Below are positions 1 through 5,071 of a DNA stretch of 10,860 bases, one piece after another (within the stretch, counting starts at the first letter, position 1; every line of letters begins with the position of its first letter). This DNA comes from Candidatus Gottesmanbacteria bacterium RIFCSPLOWO2_01_FULL_49_10. GTDB taxonomy: Bacteria > Patescibacteriota > Microgenomatia > UBA10105 > UBA927. The notes under the pieces are model-generated. The model saw only the letters and a program-made list of their open reading frames with translations, searched no databases and was not told the DNA's origin. Where the stretch lies: the NCBI GenBank assembly GCA_001781025.1, contig MFJZ01000048.1:1-10860 (forward strand). Direction: 5' to 3'. A program made the position numbers and the translations under genes.

Positions 1-807
1 AAACTTGCCGTTTCCGAACGGAATTTCTATCGCCACGACGTGCAGCCAATACAATCCACGGGTGGTTTTGTCAAACACCCACCCAGCAGCCCGGCCGGCC
101 GCACGCATCCCTCGCAGCGCACTGCGGGGATTTTTTACGACGAATACACCGCTAGCGAGTAACAAAACCGCTGCGCCGACGATGAGAATTATTCCGCTCC
201 AGTTCGAGCTCCTTGAAACAACGCGTTGCGAAACTTCTGCAACCGTCGTCTCCCCCACTAGGTCAAGCGGATTGACCCAGTAAACTGGCCCGATTGCGTC
301 GGTAACCATTTGAGAATCAAAGCCTTGTGGCTGAGATACTCGTTGGCCGACGCTCAGATGCCAGTGAGCGCGGAATCGTTTTTCGACCCCATTCATCGAC
401 TCGACACCCAAGAGGGTGCTTTCGTCGACGATGGTGCCGACCTTGCTTTCCAGTCCTTGGGCGAAGGCGAGATGGAATACATCCATCACCCAACCTTCGC
501 AGCTGCCCACGCCCTCGATGCGGACGTACGTCGTTACCAACCCCGAAGGATTGGGCTCCGTACCCGCATAGAGGACGCCCGGAAACATGGAGTAAATACT
601 TCCAACCCCATCTAAGCCCGGGAGGGCGCCGTCGCCGACAGCATGCATCCCCGAGATAATGGAATCCTCAAGGCGCCGGCCGTCGCGGACGGGATTTGCA
701 AACGTGCAAGATTCTGAAGCCTGTGCACGCGCAGGCGATACAGCTATAAAACTTGATAAAAACAGCCCTATGAGGGCTGTGACGAGAAGTGAGCGCATTG
801 TGCGCAT
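1..807 (-). CDS. Secreted membrane-anchored M23-like (LytM) peptidase-type protein, partial
   Basis: Open from ATG at 807 to the left window edge (269 codons, no stop), so the C-terminus is missing. AAAGGAGAG lies just upstream of the ATG. Residues 1-30 form a signal peptide (Arg start, hydrophobic core, ending near ARAQA). The ectodomain has HAVGD at 55-59, which fits the HxxxD zinc-ligand motif of M23/LytM endopeptidases, then a glycine/valine beta-rich stretch, and HWH at 148-150, which fits the HxH motif; YWVNPLDL at 176-183 resembles the VNP element after HxH in that family. A membrane helix spans about 203-224, followed by a basic cytoplasmic segment. M23 enzymes cut peptidoglycan cross-links, so a wall-remodelling role outside the membrane is inferred. 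The fold is divergent and sequence between the motifs is not typical, so an inactive M23-like domain is possible. A tiny ORF lies 78 bp upstream on the same strand and may be co-transcribed. Confidence 0.6.
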   Translation of the reverse strand, partial: MRTMRSLLVTALIGLFLSSFIAVSPARAQASESCTFANPVRDGRRLEDSIISGMHAVGDGALPGLDGVGSIYSMFPGVLYAGTEPNPSGLVTTYVRIEGVGSCEGWVMDVFHLAFAQGLESKVGTIVDESTLLGVESMNGVEKRFRAHWHLSVGQRVSQPQGFDSQMVTDAIGPVYWVNPLDLVGETTVAEVSQRVVSRSSNWSGIILIVGAAVLLLASGVFVVKNPRSALRGMRAAGRAAGWVFDKTTRGLYWLHVVAIEIPFGNGKF

Positions 808-880
808 CTAACTCTCTCCTTTGCCCTCCAGGGCAACTTGGATCCCGCGATCGTTCAGCGGGTCGATACGATTTTATTTT

Positions 881-896
881 GGCCGCTACCGCGGCC
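881..896 (-). repeat. Perfect hairpin at the end of the tiny ORF
   Basis: GGCCGC-TACC-GCGGCC, a 6-bp all-GC stem with a 4-nt loop. On the transcribed (minus) strand it is followed by AAAATAAAATCG, not by a T run, so it is not a standard intrinsic terminator. It overlaps the stop codon of the 18-residue ORF and lies about 75 bp before the M23-like start, a position suitable for attenuation or mRNA stabilisation. Confidence 0.4.
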
Positions 897-942
897 TTGG
901 ACGAATTTTGTTGTCTTCTTTTTTGCCTTTTTTCTTGGCCAT
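886..942 (-). CDS. Tiny lysine-rich ORF with strong Shine-Dalgarno
   Basis: Reads MAKKKGKKEDNKIRPRPR then TAG (18 residues). What argues for translation is the best ribosome binding site in the window: TAAGGAGG, complementary to the 16S 3' end, nine bases before the ATG. The peptide is strongly basic, with an Arg/Pro tail. It sits upstream of the M23-like gene on the same strand. Its last codons and stop fall in a perfect palindrome (881-896), so ribosome passage would open that hairpin, which would suit a leader peptide. It could equally be an independent small basic protein or the 5' fragment of a decayed gene. No homologue is recognised. Confidence 0.4.
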   Translation of the reverse strand: MAKKKGKKEDNKIRPRPR

Positions 943-1078
943 TTCCTTTTTCCTCCTTATAGATTTTTTGTGTTTACGAATAGGAAGCAAGAGACAGGGA
1001 TATACTCCCTATCCCCTCCTTCCTACCCGCAACACATGTCCCGGAGGAAACCGCCCAACCCCCCTCCTGCGCCCTCTT

Positions 1079-1104
1079 GTCGTTTGAGAAGTTCCTTCAA
1101 AGTC
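1079..1104. repeat. Left arm of inverted repeat flanking the HicB-like gene
   Basis: Read on the minus strand, it matches 1419-1445 on the plus strand with one mismatch and one single-base gap over 26/27 positions; 17 bases (TGAAGGAACTTCTCAAA) are identical. Each arm contains the small palindrome GAAG-GAA-CTTC. The left arm lies 25 bp upstream of the HicB -10 box, so a protein bound there would cover the -35 region, as expected for an autoregulatory operator (inference). Confidence 0.55.
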
Positions 1105-1125
1105 CAGAAAATGTACGGATCAATG

Positions 1126-1134
1126 TGCTATACT
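1126..1134 (+). promoter_or_regulatory. Extended -10 promoter of the HicB-like gene (leaderless)
   Basis: TG-C-TATACT is an extended -10 element with no recognisable -35. The last base of the hexamer is 7 nt before the ATG at 1142, which puts the transcription start at the A of the ATG or one base earlier. There is no Shine-Dalgarno. The same arrangement occurs before the genes at 2802 and 7321. Confidence 0.55.
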
Positions 1135-1141
1135 AACGTAT

Positions 1142-1417
1142 ATGAAACTCTATGCGTTTACTGCTGTTTTTACACCAGAAAAAGGTGAACCAGATGTCTA
1201 TACGGTCACCGTCCCAGCCCTTCCAGAAATCGTCACATTCGGCCAGTCGCGACAGGAAGCACGATTTATGGCACAAGATGCTCTGGAGACGGTTGTCCAT
1301 TCACGACTGGACGAAAATGAATCTATCCCACCAGATAAGCGCCCGTCCACACTCTCGCGTGGTTCATTTACGGAAGAAAAGAATGCATTTATTCATCTCG
1401 TGCAAACGAGCTCGTAA
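1142..1417 (+). CDS. HicB-family antitoxin-like protein (orphan)
   Basis: A 91-aa protein matching the HicB pattern: an N-terminal beta hairpin (KLYAFTAVFTPE), the YTVTVPALPEIVTFGQ core at 20-35 (HicB proteins typically read Y-x-V-x-x-P-x-L-P, then a Gly), then an amphipathic helix (residues 37-56), and IPPDKRP at 62-68 like the conserved IP-x-P after the helix. HicB proteins are partially degraded RNase-H-like antitoxins that neutralise the HicA mRNA interferase and repress their own promoter. No HicA-type dsRBD-like ORF is present on either side, so this is an orphan, as is common for HicB; it could act as a stand-alone regulator. No C-terminal helix-turn-helix or ribbon-helix-helix is evident in the last 25 residues. 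The gene is flanked by inverted repeats and starts at an apparently leaderless promoter. Confidence 0.75.
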   Translation: MKLYAFTAVFTPEKGEPDVYTVTVPALPEIVTFGQSRQEARFMAQDALETVVHSRLDENESIPPDKRPSTLSRGSFTEEKNAFIHLVQTSS

Positions 1418-1418
1418 A

Positions 1419-1445
1419 GACTCTGAAGGAACTTCTCAAAACGAC
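1419..1445. repeat. Right arm of inverted repeat flanking the HicB-like gene
   Basis: Inverted partner of 1079-1104, starting two bases after the HicB-like stop codon. It contains the same GAAG-GAA-CTTC palindrome. The pair encloses about 365 bp holding only the hicB-like gene and its promoter, as a small cassette would. The alternative reading is a second operator for the same regulator. Confidence 0.55.
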
Positions 1446-1541
1446 GTGTTTACTCGACCAGCGTCACCAACCACTCCCACAACCAGCTTTTGCGCTGTAA
1501 TCCATTTAATAAATTTGTTCCTTCATTCACTTGTTAAAGAG

Positions 1542-1640
1542 CGTTAGCTCTGCCAACCCTTGCACCAACGCTCCTCGCGGGCGTGAGGCTGTAAGCCTCC
1601 GACGCGAGGTGAGTTTGGTGGCGGGGTTAAAGAGCAAACG
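1542..1640. repeat. ~100-nt nested imperfect palindrome, candidate MITE-like element or structured RNA
   Basis: Arms pair progressively inward: CGTTAGCTCT (1542-1551) with AGAGCAAACG (1631-1640), 9 of 10; AACCC (1555-1559) with GGGTT (1624-1628); CACCAA (1563-1568) with TTGGTG (1615-1620); CCTCGCG (1573-1579) with CGCGAGG (1603-1609); GAGGCT (1585-1590) with AGCCTC (1594-1599) around a GTA loop. A competing local hairpin exists on the left side: AGAGC (1538-1542) can pair with GCTCT (1547-1551), and TTAAAGAGC occurs at both ends. No U run follows, so it is not a simple terminator. It could be a cruciform-forming mobile element or a folded RNA. Confidence 0.55.
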
Positions 1641-1689
1641 TACTCCCGAATCTAGCGCGCTTTTGCGCCGCATCAGGGTTACGTACGTT

Positions 1690-1709
1690 TTCTGATGTTC
1701 CCATCAGAA
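1690..1709. repeat. Perfect 8-bp hairpin
   Basis: TTCTGATG-TTCC-CATCAGAA. It has no T run on either side and no gene ends directly before it on either strand. A further CATCAG stands 20 bp upstream (near 1669), which could pair alternatively with the left arm. Confidence 0.4.
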
Positions 1710-1824
1710 TTCGCTGGTGTATTCGTACACCACCGGATTCCGGATGACAACATCCCAAAATCCCTCAGTCAAGAGGGGTTCGGTATTGAAACTGATATGC
1801 CGGGCACGGCATAGACGATAAATA

Positions 1825-1904
1825 GGCAGGGTCCGCCTTCGTCCTTCAACAAGCGCAGGACTTCGGCGAGGCAGGGTCCGCCTTCGCACAAGGCTTCGGC
1901 GGAC
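1825..1904. repeat. Duplicated GC-rich palindromic repeat units
   Basis: GGCAGGGTCCGCCTTCG occurs twice, at 1825-1841 and 1870-1886. In the second unit GTCCGCC (1876-1882) pairs with GGCGGAC (1898-1904); in the first, GTCC and GGAC enclose a similar segment ending CTTCGGCGAGG. The GTCCGCC core recurs within the inserted segment of fmt near 6523-6529, which suggests one dispersed repeat family. Confidence 0.5.
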
Positions 1905-2030
1905 GAGACCCCCCGTCGCTAAAGCTATGGAGGGCGCGGCAGGAAGAACTAATCCTATAGCATAAATTCGCCTCAAAGTCAAAGCCGCTCCGCTCCTTTC
2001 CTCCCGCTCTTCCCTCCGCGTCAAACATAC

Positions 2031-2064
2031 AATAAGTATGCTACTACGTAGTAACGTACTTTTT
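2031..2064. promoter_or_regulatory. Palindrome upstream of the TrpR-like gene, probable operator
   Basis: Centred between 2047 and 2048, the 17-bp arms match at 14 positions. It contains AAGTATGCTACTACGTAGTA (2034-2053), identical to 2686-2705 at the 3' end of the gene. It lies 40 bp upstream of the start codon, just before TATGAT (2072-2077), a possible -10 box. The placement fits an autoregulatory site for the TrpR-family protein (inference); a terminator for upstream transcription is the alternative, since CTTTTTAT follows. Confidence 0.5.
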
Positions 2065-2103
2065 ATCATGTTATGATAAAGAATACATAATCGAGAAATA
2101 CGT

Positions 2104-2703
2104 ATGAGACGACAGTACGAACAACCGGTCAAACGGCTTGAAAAGCTCTCCAAACAGGAAAAAGAGGAACTTTTAGGAGACCTGCTCATCGCTTTCCAAT
2201 GTATCCAAAGCCCTCACGACGTGGTGCTATTCATCCAGGATCTCTTTACCCAGCGCGAGGTCGCGCACCTGGCCAAACGTTTGCGGATTGCCAAGCTCCT
2301 CCTGACCAATTGTACCTATGAAGAAATAGAAAAAGAGCTCCACGTCAGTCACTCTACCGTCGCCAAAGTCGGCGCATGGCTTACAGAGAAAGGCGACGGA
2401 TTCCGCCATGTCATCAGTCATCTGCCGAAAGAAACCGAGCCTCAGGAGGAATCCGTGTGGGCGCCGATGGTTCGGGAGTGGCAAAGCATCAAACGACGCT
2501 ATCCCCGCTATTATTGGCCGGAAATACTTCTTGAGGAAGTTATCAAACTCGCCAATAAACGGCAAAAAGAGCATCTGCGCCGGACGTTGTCATCGCTCGA
2601 GGCAACGCTTGAGGAAAAAAGTGATCTCCATAAGTCGTTGTCTACGCTCCTCTCCGCCCCTTATAAAAACAGAAAAAAGCGCAAAAAGTATGCTACTACG
2701 TAG
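2104..2703 (+). CDS. TrpR/YerC-family DNA-binding protein with basic C-terminal extension
   Basis: A 199-aa protein. Residues about 15-107 match the Trp repressor/YerC superfamily: all-helical, with LFTQREVAHLAKRLRIAKLLL (47-67) followed by TYEEIEKELHVSHSTVAKVGAWL (71-93), the helix-turn-helix in which VSHSTVAKV is the recognition helix. Typical YerC proteins are about 100 aa, so the ~90-aa tail is an extension: it holds a hydrophobic-aromatic patch (KRRYPRYYWPEILLEEVIKL) and ends in a strongly basic KNRKKRKK segment, possibly adding DNA contacts. TrpR binds tryptophan, but the ligand of YerC-like proteins is not settled and no trp gene is nearby. The gene is bracketed by two copies of a palindrome, and the last five codons and stop lie inside the downstream one. 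No good Shine-Dalgarno precedes ATG 2104. Confidence 0.85.
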   Translation: MRRQYEQPVKRLEKLSKQEKEELLGDLLIAFQCIQSPHDVVLFIQDLFTQREVAHLAKRLRIAKLLLTNCTYEEIEKELHVSHSTVAKVGAWLTEKGDGFRHVISHLPKETEPQEESVWAPMVREWQSIKRRYPRYYWPEILLEEVIKLANKRQKEHLRRTLSSLEATLEEKSDLHKSLSTLLSAPYKNRKKRKKYATT

Positions 2704-2718
2704 TAGTATACTTTTTGC
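2681..2718. terminator. 38-bp near-perfect palindrome at the end of the TrpR-like gene
   Basis: Arms 2681-2699 and 2700-2718 match at 18 of 19 positions; the single exception (G2692 with T2707) would be a G-U pair in RNA. The right arm ends in ACTTTTTGC. It overlaps the last codons and stop of the regulator and lies 83 bp before the next gene. It could be a bidirectional terminator or, since its core is repeated upstream of the same gene, a second operator. There is no hairpin loop apart from the CTACGTAG centre, which is more typical of a protein-binding site than of a terminator. Confidence 0.55.
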
Positions 2719-2786
2719 ATATCTGACGCTAACCGCTACAGGAAGCAGCATCCCTGAATGGGAAGATTAAAGAGATAGGACCCGTA

Positions 2787-2795
2787 TGCTATACT
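2787..2795 (+). promoter_or_regulatory. Extended -10 promoter of the O-antigen-ligase operon (leaderless)
   Basis: TG-C-TATACT, the same nine bases as in front of the HicB-like gene, with six bases between the hexamer and ATG 2802. Transcription would start at the A of the ATG. TTAAAG at 2767-2772 is a poor -35 at 17-bp spacing. Confidence 0.55.
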
Positions 2796-2801
2796 CTCCT
2801 C

Positions 2802-3479
2802 ATGACGCTCTCATTTTGGTGTGACCGCGTGATCCGTGGGGGGTACTACCTCCTGTTTGCCCTCGTTCCCCTCCTCCTCACCCCCGTCAACTACGAACTG
2901 TTTGAGTACAACAAGATGATGGCCGTCTACGGGATTACGGTCGTTGTTACCGTGGCGTGGCTCGTCAAAATGATCTCGGCAGGCGAGGTGAGGATAGCCA
3001 AGACCCCCTTAGATATTCCGATCGTCCTATACTTGGGCTCCCAACTCGTCAGTTCCCTGTTCTCGATTGATCCCCACGTCTCCTGGTTTGGGTACTACAG
3101 CCGGTTTAACGGCGGGATGTGGTCCGTCATCTCCTATGTACTCTTGTACTATGCGTTTGTGAGTAACGTTGACCGAGTGATAAGCGATAAGCGAGACTTT
3201 TCACTTTTCACTTTTCACTTTTCACTCCTCAAGGTCGCCTTAGCAACCGGATCGGTTGTCGCCCTCTACGGCGTTGCCGAGCGGCTGGGCATTGACAAGC
3301 ATCTCTGGGTCCAGGACGTGCAGAATCGGGTATTTTCAACACTAGGCCAGCCCAACTGGCTGGCAGCATACCTGGTAGCCTCATCCCGTTGGCCTCGGGA
3401 TTCGGGCTCAAAGCTCAATTTCCAAACCATAATGACCAACAAGGAAAAAAAACTTTTTATTGGTCATTGGGATTTGTGA
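2802..3479 (+). CDS. O-antigen-ligase-like membrane protein, N-terminal part before frameshift
   Basis: Residues 1-193 are the N-terminal half of a Wzy/WaaL-type polytopic membrane protein, with helices about 13-32, 40-58, 71-88, 106-122 and 143-158, and the motif RVFSTLGQPNWLAAYLV at 176-192 seen in O-antigen ligase/Wzy proteins. After codon 193 the frame continues into nonsense (SSRWPRDSGSKL) and stops at 3479, whereas the frame one base back reads LIPLASGF, the expected next membrane helix. One base therefore appears missing near 3377-3381. Residues 126-143 are encoded by repeated GATAAGC and TTTTCAC heptamers and look foreign. Such enzymes transfer lipid-linked glycans onto lipid A, pilin or S-layer acceptors; the acceptor here is unknown. 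An indel error in the sequence, a true pseudogene and recoding all remain possible. Confidence 0.7.
   Translation: MTLSFWCDRVIRGGYYLLFALVPLLLTPVNYELFEYNKMMAVYGITVVVTVAWLVKMISAGEVRIAKTPLDIPIVLYLGSQLVSSLFSIDPHVSWFGYYSRFNGGMWSVISYVLLYYAFVSNVDRVISDKRDFSLFTFHFSLLKVALATGSVVALYGVAERLGIDKHLWVQDVQNRVFSTLGQPNWLAAYLVASSRWPRDSGSKLNFQTIMTNKEKKLFIGHWDL
3198..3225 (+). repeat. Four tandem TTTTCAC heptamers within the ligase gene
   Basis: Four perfect copies of TTTTCAC, directly preceded by two copies of GATAAGC (3179-3192). Seven is not a multiple of three, so gain or loss of one copy would shift the reading frame. The repeat encodes FSLFTFHFS, which interrupts an otherwise normal membrane protein sequence. 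Confidence 0.7.
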
Positions 3480-5071
3480 TTTGGACATTGACCGCAGCAC
3501 TCTTCTTCCTCGTTCTTCTCTTCACCCGTTCCCGCTCGGGGCTTTTAGGTTTTGCCGTCGCCGACCTCGTATTTTGGGGACTAGTTTTGTTTGGATCGTC
3601 ACGGCTGCCTAAACAAAATCAAGGCACTGCCTTAAAACGCGTTGGAGTTCCCTTTTTCCTTTTACATTTTTCCTTCTTCCTTATTGTCTTTTTGAACGGC
3701 ACGCACATCGATGCCGTCGACCGCTGGGCAACGCTAGGGGCGTGGAAAAGCCGCCTTTCCTCAACCGCCCAACCTGCTGACCACTCAGCCGTCACCAATG
3801 AGGCCACGGCCTCGGGGTACGTCGCTCCGCTCCTTGAATCCGGCGGCACGGAGTCGGGAAAAATACGACGCTATGTGTGGCAGGGCGCAATTTCTGCGTG
3901 GAGAAGCTCGACCAAAACCATGCTCATCGGTACCGGCACGGAAACATTTGCATTCGCCTTTTACCAATTTAAACCCAAGGGACATAACCTGACGAGCGAA
4001 TGGGATTTCCTCTACAATAAAGCCCATAACGAGTACCTCAATTACCTGACGACGACCGGCGTTTTGGGGTTGGGGAGTTACTTGTTATTTTTCGGATCTT
4101 TTGTACTTTGGTTTGTAAAAGTTCAAATGTCAAAGCTCAAAGCTCAAAGCAATGTCAAAGCTCAAAGCTCAAAAAATTCTTTGGATTTTGGATTTGATTG
4201 GAAATTTGACATTTGGATTTTGGAATTGTCCCTCTTTGCCGCTTGGCTCTCGATTCTCGTCACCAACTTCTTCGGTTTCTCCGTTGTTGTTACCCAGCTT
4301 TTTCTTTTTTTGTTCCCGGCAATCATAATCGCGGGAAATATACGCTCTGATCAACATGCGGTATTGGTTTCGCTTCCGTTTCTCGCCTCTACCCATAAGA
4401 GACGGATCGCAGCTTTCATCGTGATGGTTGCGGGACTTGTGATCGCCACCCGCATCGGCCTCCTCTGGTACGCGGACACGCTGTTTGCGAGCGGCTATCG
4501 GGCAAGCCGCATCGACTCCTATGTGCAGGCAGCAGACAACATTGAACGTGCGATAGCCCTAAATCCCGGCGAGCCGCTCTACTATGATGAGGCAGGGAGT
4601 GCGCTTGCGGGTTTGGCGATCCTGGCAATCGAACAAAAAGACGCGACAGGGGCGGCTGCCTTCATCAAGCAAAGTGTCCGTGCCAGCGATACCGCAATCA
4701 CGATCTCCCCCAACAACGTCAACTTCTGGAAAACCAGAACCAAAATATATTACACGTTCTCAGCCTTTGACGGGGCTTTCAACGACGCGGCGATAGAAGC
4801 ACTCGAACACGCACAGAAGCTTTCCCCCGCCGATCCCAAAATCCCCTACAACCTCGCTATCCTGACCGGCAGGAACGGGCAAAATGATCGCTCGATTGAA
4901 CTTTTAAAACACACGATTGACTTGAAGCAAAACTATCGAGACGCCTACTACGCGCTGTGGGTATTTTATAAAGAAATCAAAAAGCCCGAGCTCGGACGCG
5001 CCATACTCGCGGATTACCTGACGAAGGTAGACCCGGCGGATAAAGACTTTCAGGAAAGGATGAATGAATGA
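3389..5071 (+). CDS. O-antigen-ligase (Wzy_C) / TPR protein, C-terminal part after frameshift
   Basis: This is the continuation of the protein begun at 2802, in the frame one base back. The nominal start is a TTG inside the expected coding sequence and is probably not real. It carries further membrane helices, TRSRSG at 46-51 and KAHNEYLNYLTTTGVLGLGSY at 211-231, both hallmarks of the Wzy_C ligase domain, then helices around 280-318 and 340-360. Residues 370-550 are TPR-like repeats (for example AADNIERAIALNPGEPLYYDEAG, AIEALEHAQKLSPADPKIPYNLA), a combination common for bacterial O-antigen-ligase-family proteins. Two stretches look inserted: residues 8-33 and 246-280, both encoded by AT-rich inverted repeats; 142-155 may be a third. 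The stop overlaps the def start (ATGA), so these two genes are translationally coupled. The glycan and its acceptor cannot be read from the sequence. Confidence 0.75.
   Translation: MASGFGLKAQFPNHNDQQGKKTFYWSLGFVIWTLTAALFFLVLLFTRSRSGLLGFAVADLVFWGLVLFGSSRLPKQNQGTALKRVGVPFFLLHFSFFLIVFLNGTHIDAVDRWATLGAWKSRLSSTAQPADHSAVTNEATASGYVAPLLESGGTESGKIRRYVWQGAISAWRSSTKTMLIGTGTETFAFAFYQFKPKGHNLTSEWDFLYNKAHNEYLNYLTTTGVLGLGSYLLFFGSFVLWFVKVQMSKLKAQSNVKAQSSKNSLDFGFDWKFDIWILELSLFAAWLSILVTNFFGFSVVVTQLFLFLFPAIIIAGNIRSDQHAVLVSLPFLASTHKRRIAAFIVMVAGLVIATRIGLLWYADTLFASGYRASRIDSYVQAADNIERAIALNPGEPLYYDEAGSALAGLAILAIEQKDATGAAAFIKQSVRASDTAITISPNNVNFWKTRTKIYYTFSAFDGAFNDAAIEALEHAQKLSPADPKIPYNLAILTGRNGQNDRSIELLKHTIDLKQNYRDAYYALWVFYKEIKKPELGRAILADYLTKVDPADKDFQERMNE
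3421..3485. repeat. AT-rich inverted repeat inserted in the ligase coding sequence
   Basis: AATGACCAA (3431-3439) pairs perfectly with TTGGTCATT (3460-3468), and TCCAAA (3421-3426) with TTTGGA (3480-3485). The loop is A/T-rich (GGAAAAAAAACTTTTTA). It is translated as the odd segment between LIPLASGFG and TAALFFLVLLFTRSRSG, where family members have a continuous membrane region. Confidence 0.6.
4124..4215. repeat. Composite direct and inverted repeat inserted in the ligase coding sequence
   Basis: CAAATGTCAAA (4124-4134) is the exact reverse complement of TTTGACATTTG (4205-4215). Between them a 21-nt unit built of CAAAGCT repeats occurs twice (4128-4148 and 4153-4173), followed by repeated TTTGGATTT. 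It encodes a Lys/Ser/Gln-rich then Trp/Phe/Asp-rich stretch after a membrane helix of the Wzy_C domain. The reading frame stays open throughout. Confidence 0.65.

Larger units (their letters stand above)
808..1141. other. Intergenic region between divergent operons
   Basis: Apart from the tiny minus-strand ORF (886-942) and its hairpin, this stretch contains an inverted repeat GGGATA/TATCCC at 997-1002 and 1010-1015 and one arm of the repeat pair around the HicB gene (1079-1104). Plus-strand open frames at 821-1087 and 838-1188 have no credible protein features and run antisense to the tiny ORF. The promoter of the minus-strand operon must be here, but I cannot place it with confidence. Confidence 0.4.
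1418..2103. other. 686-bp gene-free region rich in palindromes and repeats
   Basis: No credible coding sequence on either strand. The minus-strand frame 1704-2189 runs antisense into the start of the TrpR-like gene and its translation is low-complexity Arg/Leu/Ser. From left to right the region holds the right HicB-flanking arm, a ~100-nt nested palindrome (1542-1640), a perfect hairpin (1690-1709), duplicated GC-rich repeats (1825-1904) and a palindrome shared with the end of the regulator gene (2031-2064). The mosaic looks like accumulated repeat elements. Confidence 0.5.

Noticed and set aside
1418..1499. Possible hicA remnant after the HicB-like gene
   Set aside because: The frame reads VKTLKELLKTTCLLDQ, superficially like a HicA start, but there is no start codon, no HicA GSHH motif follows, and the resemblance is produced by the inverted-repeat arm itself.
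1542..1640. tRNA gene or integron attC site
   Set aside because: No TPsiC-type GTTCGA arm or acceptor stem was found, and the ends do not match the RYYYAAC/GTTRRRY core sites of attC.
1704..2189. 161-codon minus-strand open frame
   Set aside because: It overlaps the start of the TrpR-like gene in antisense, crosses the palindrome and GC-rich repeats, and its translation is low-complexity without any family signature.
3179..4173. CRISPR-like array
   Set aside because: Repeats are short direct tandems (7-nt units, and a 21-nt unit at 25-nt spacing) with no unique 30-40 nt spacers, and they lie inside an open coding frame.
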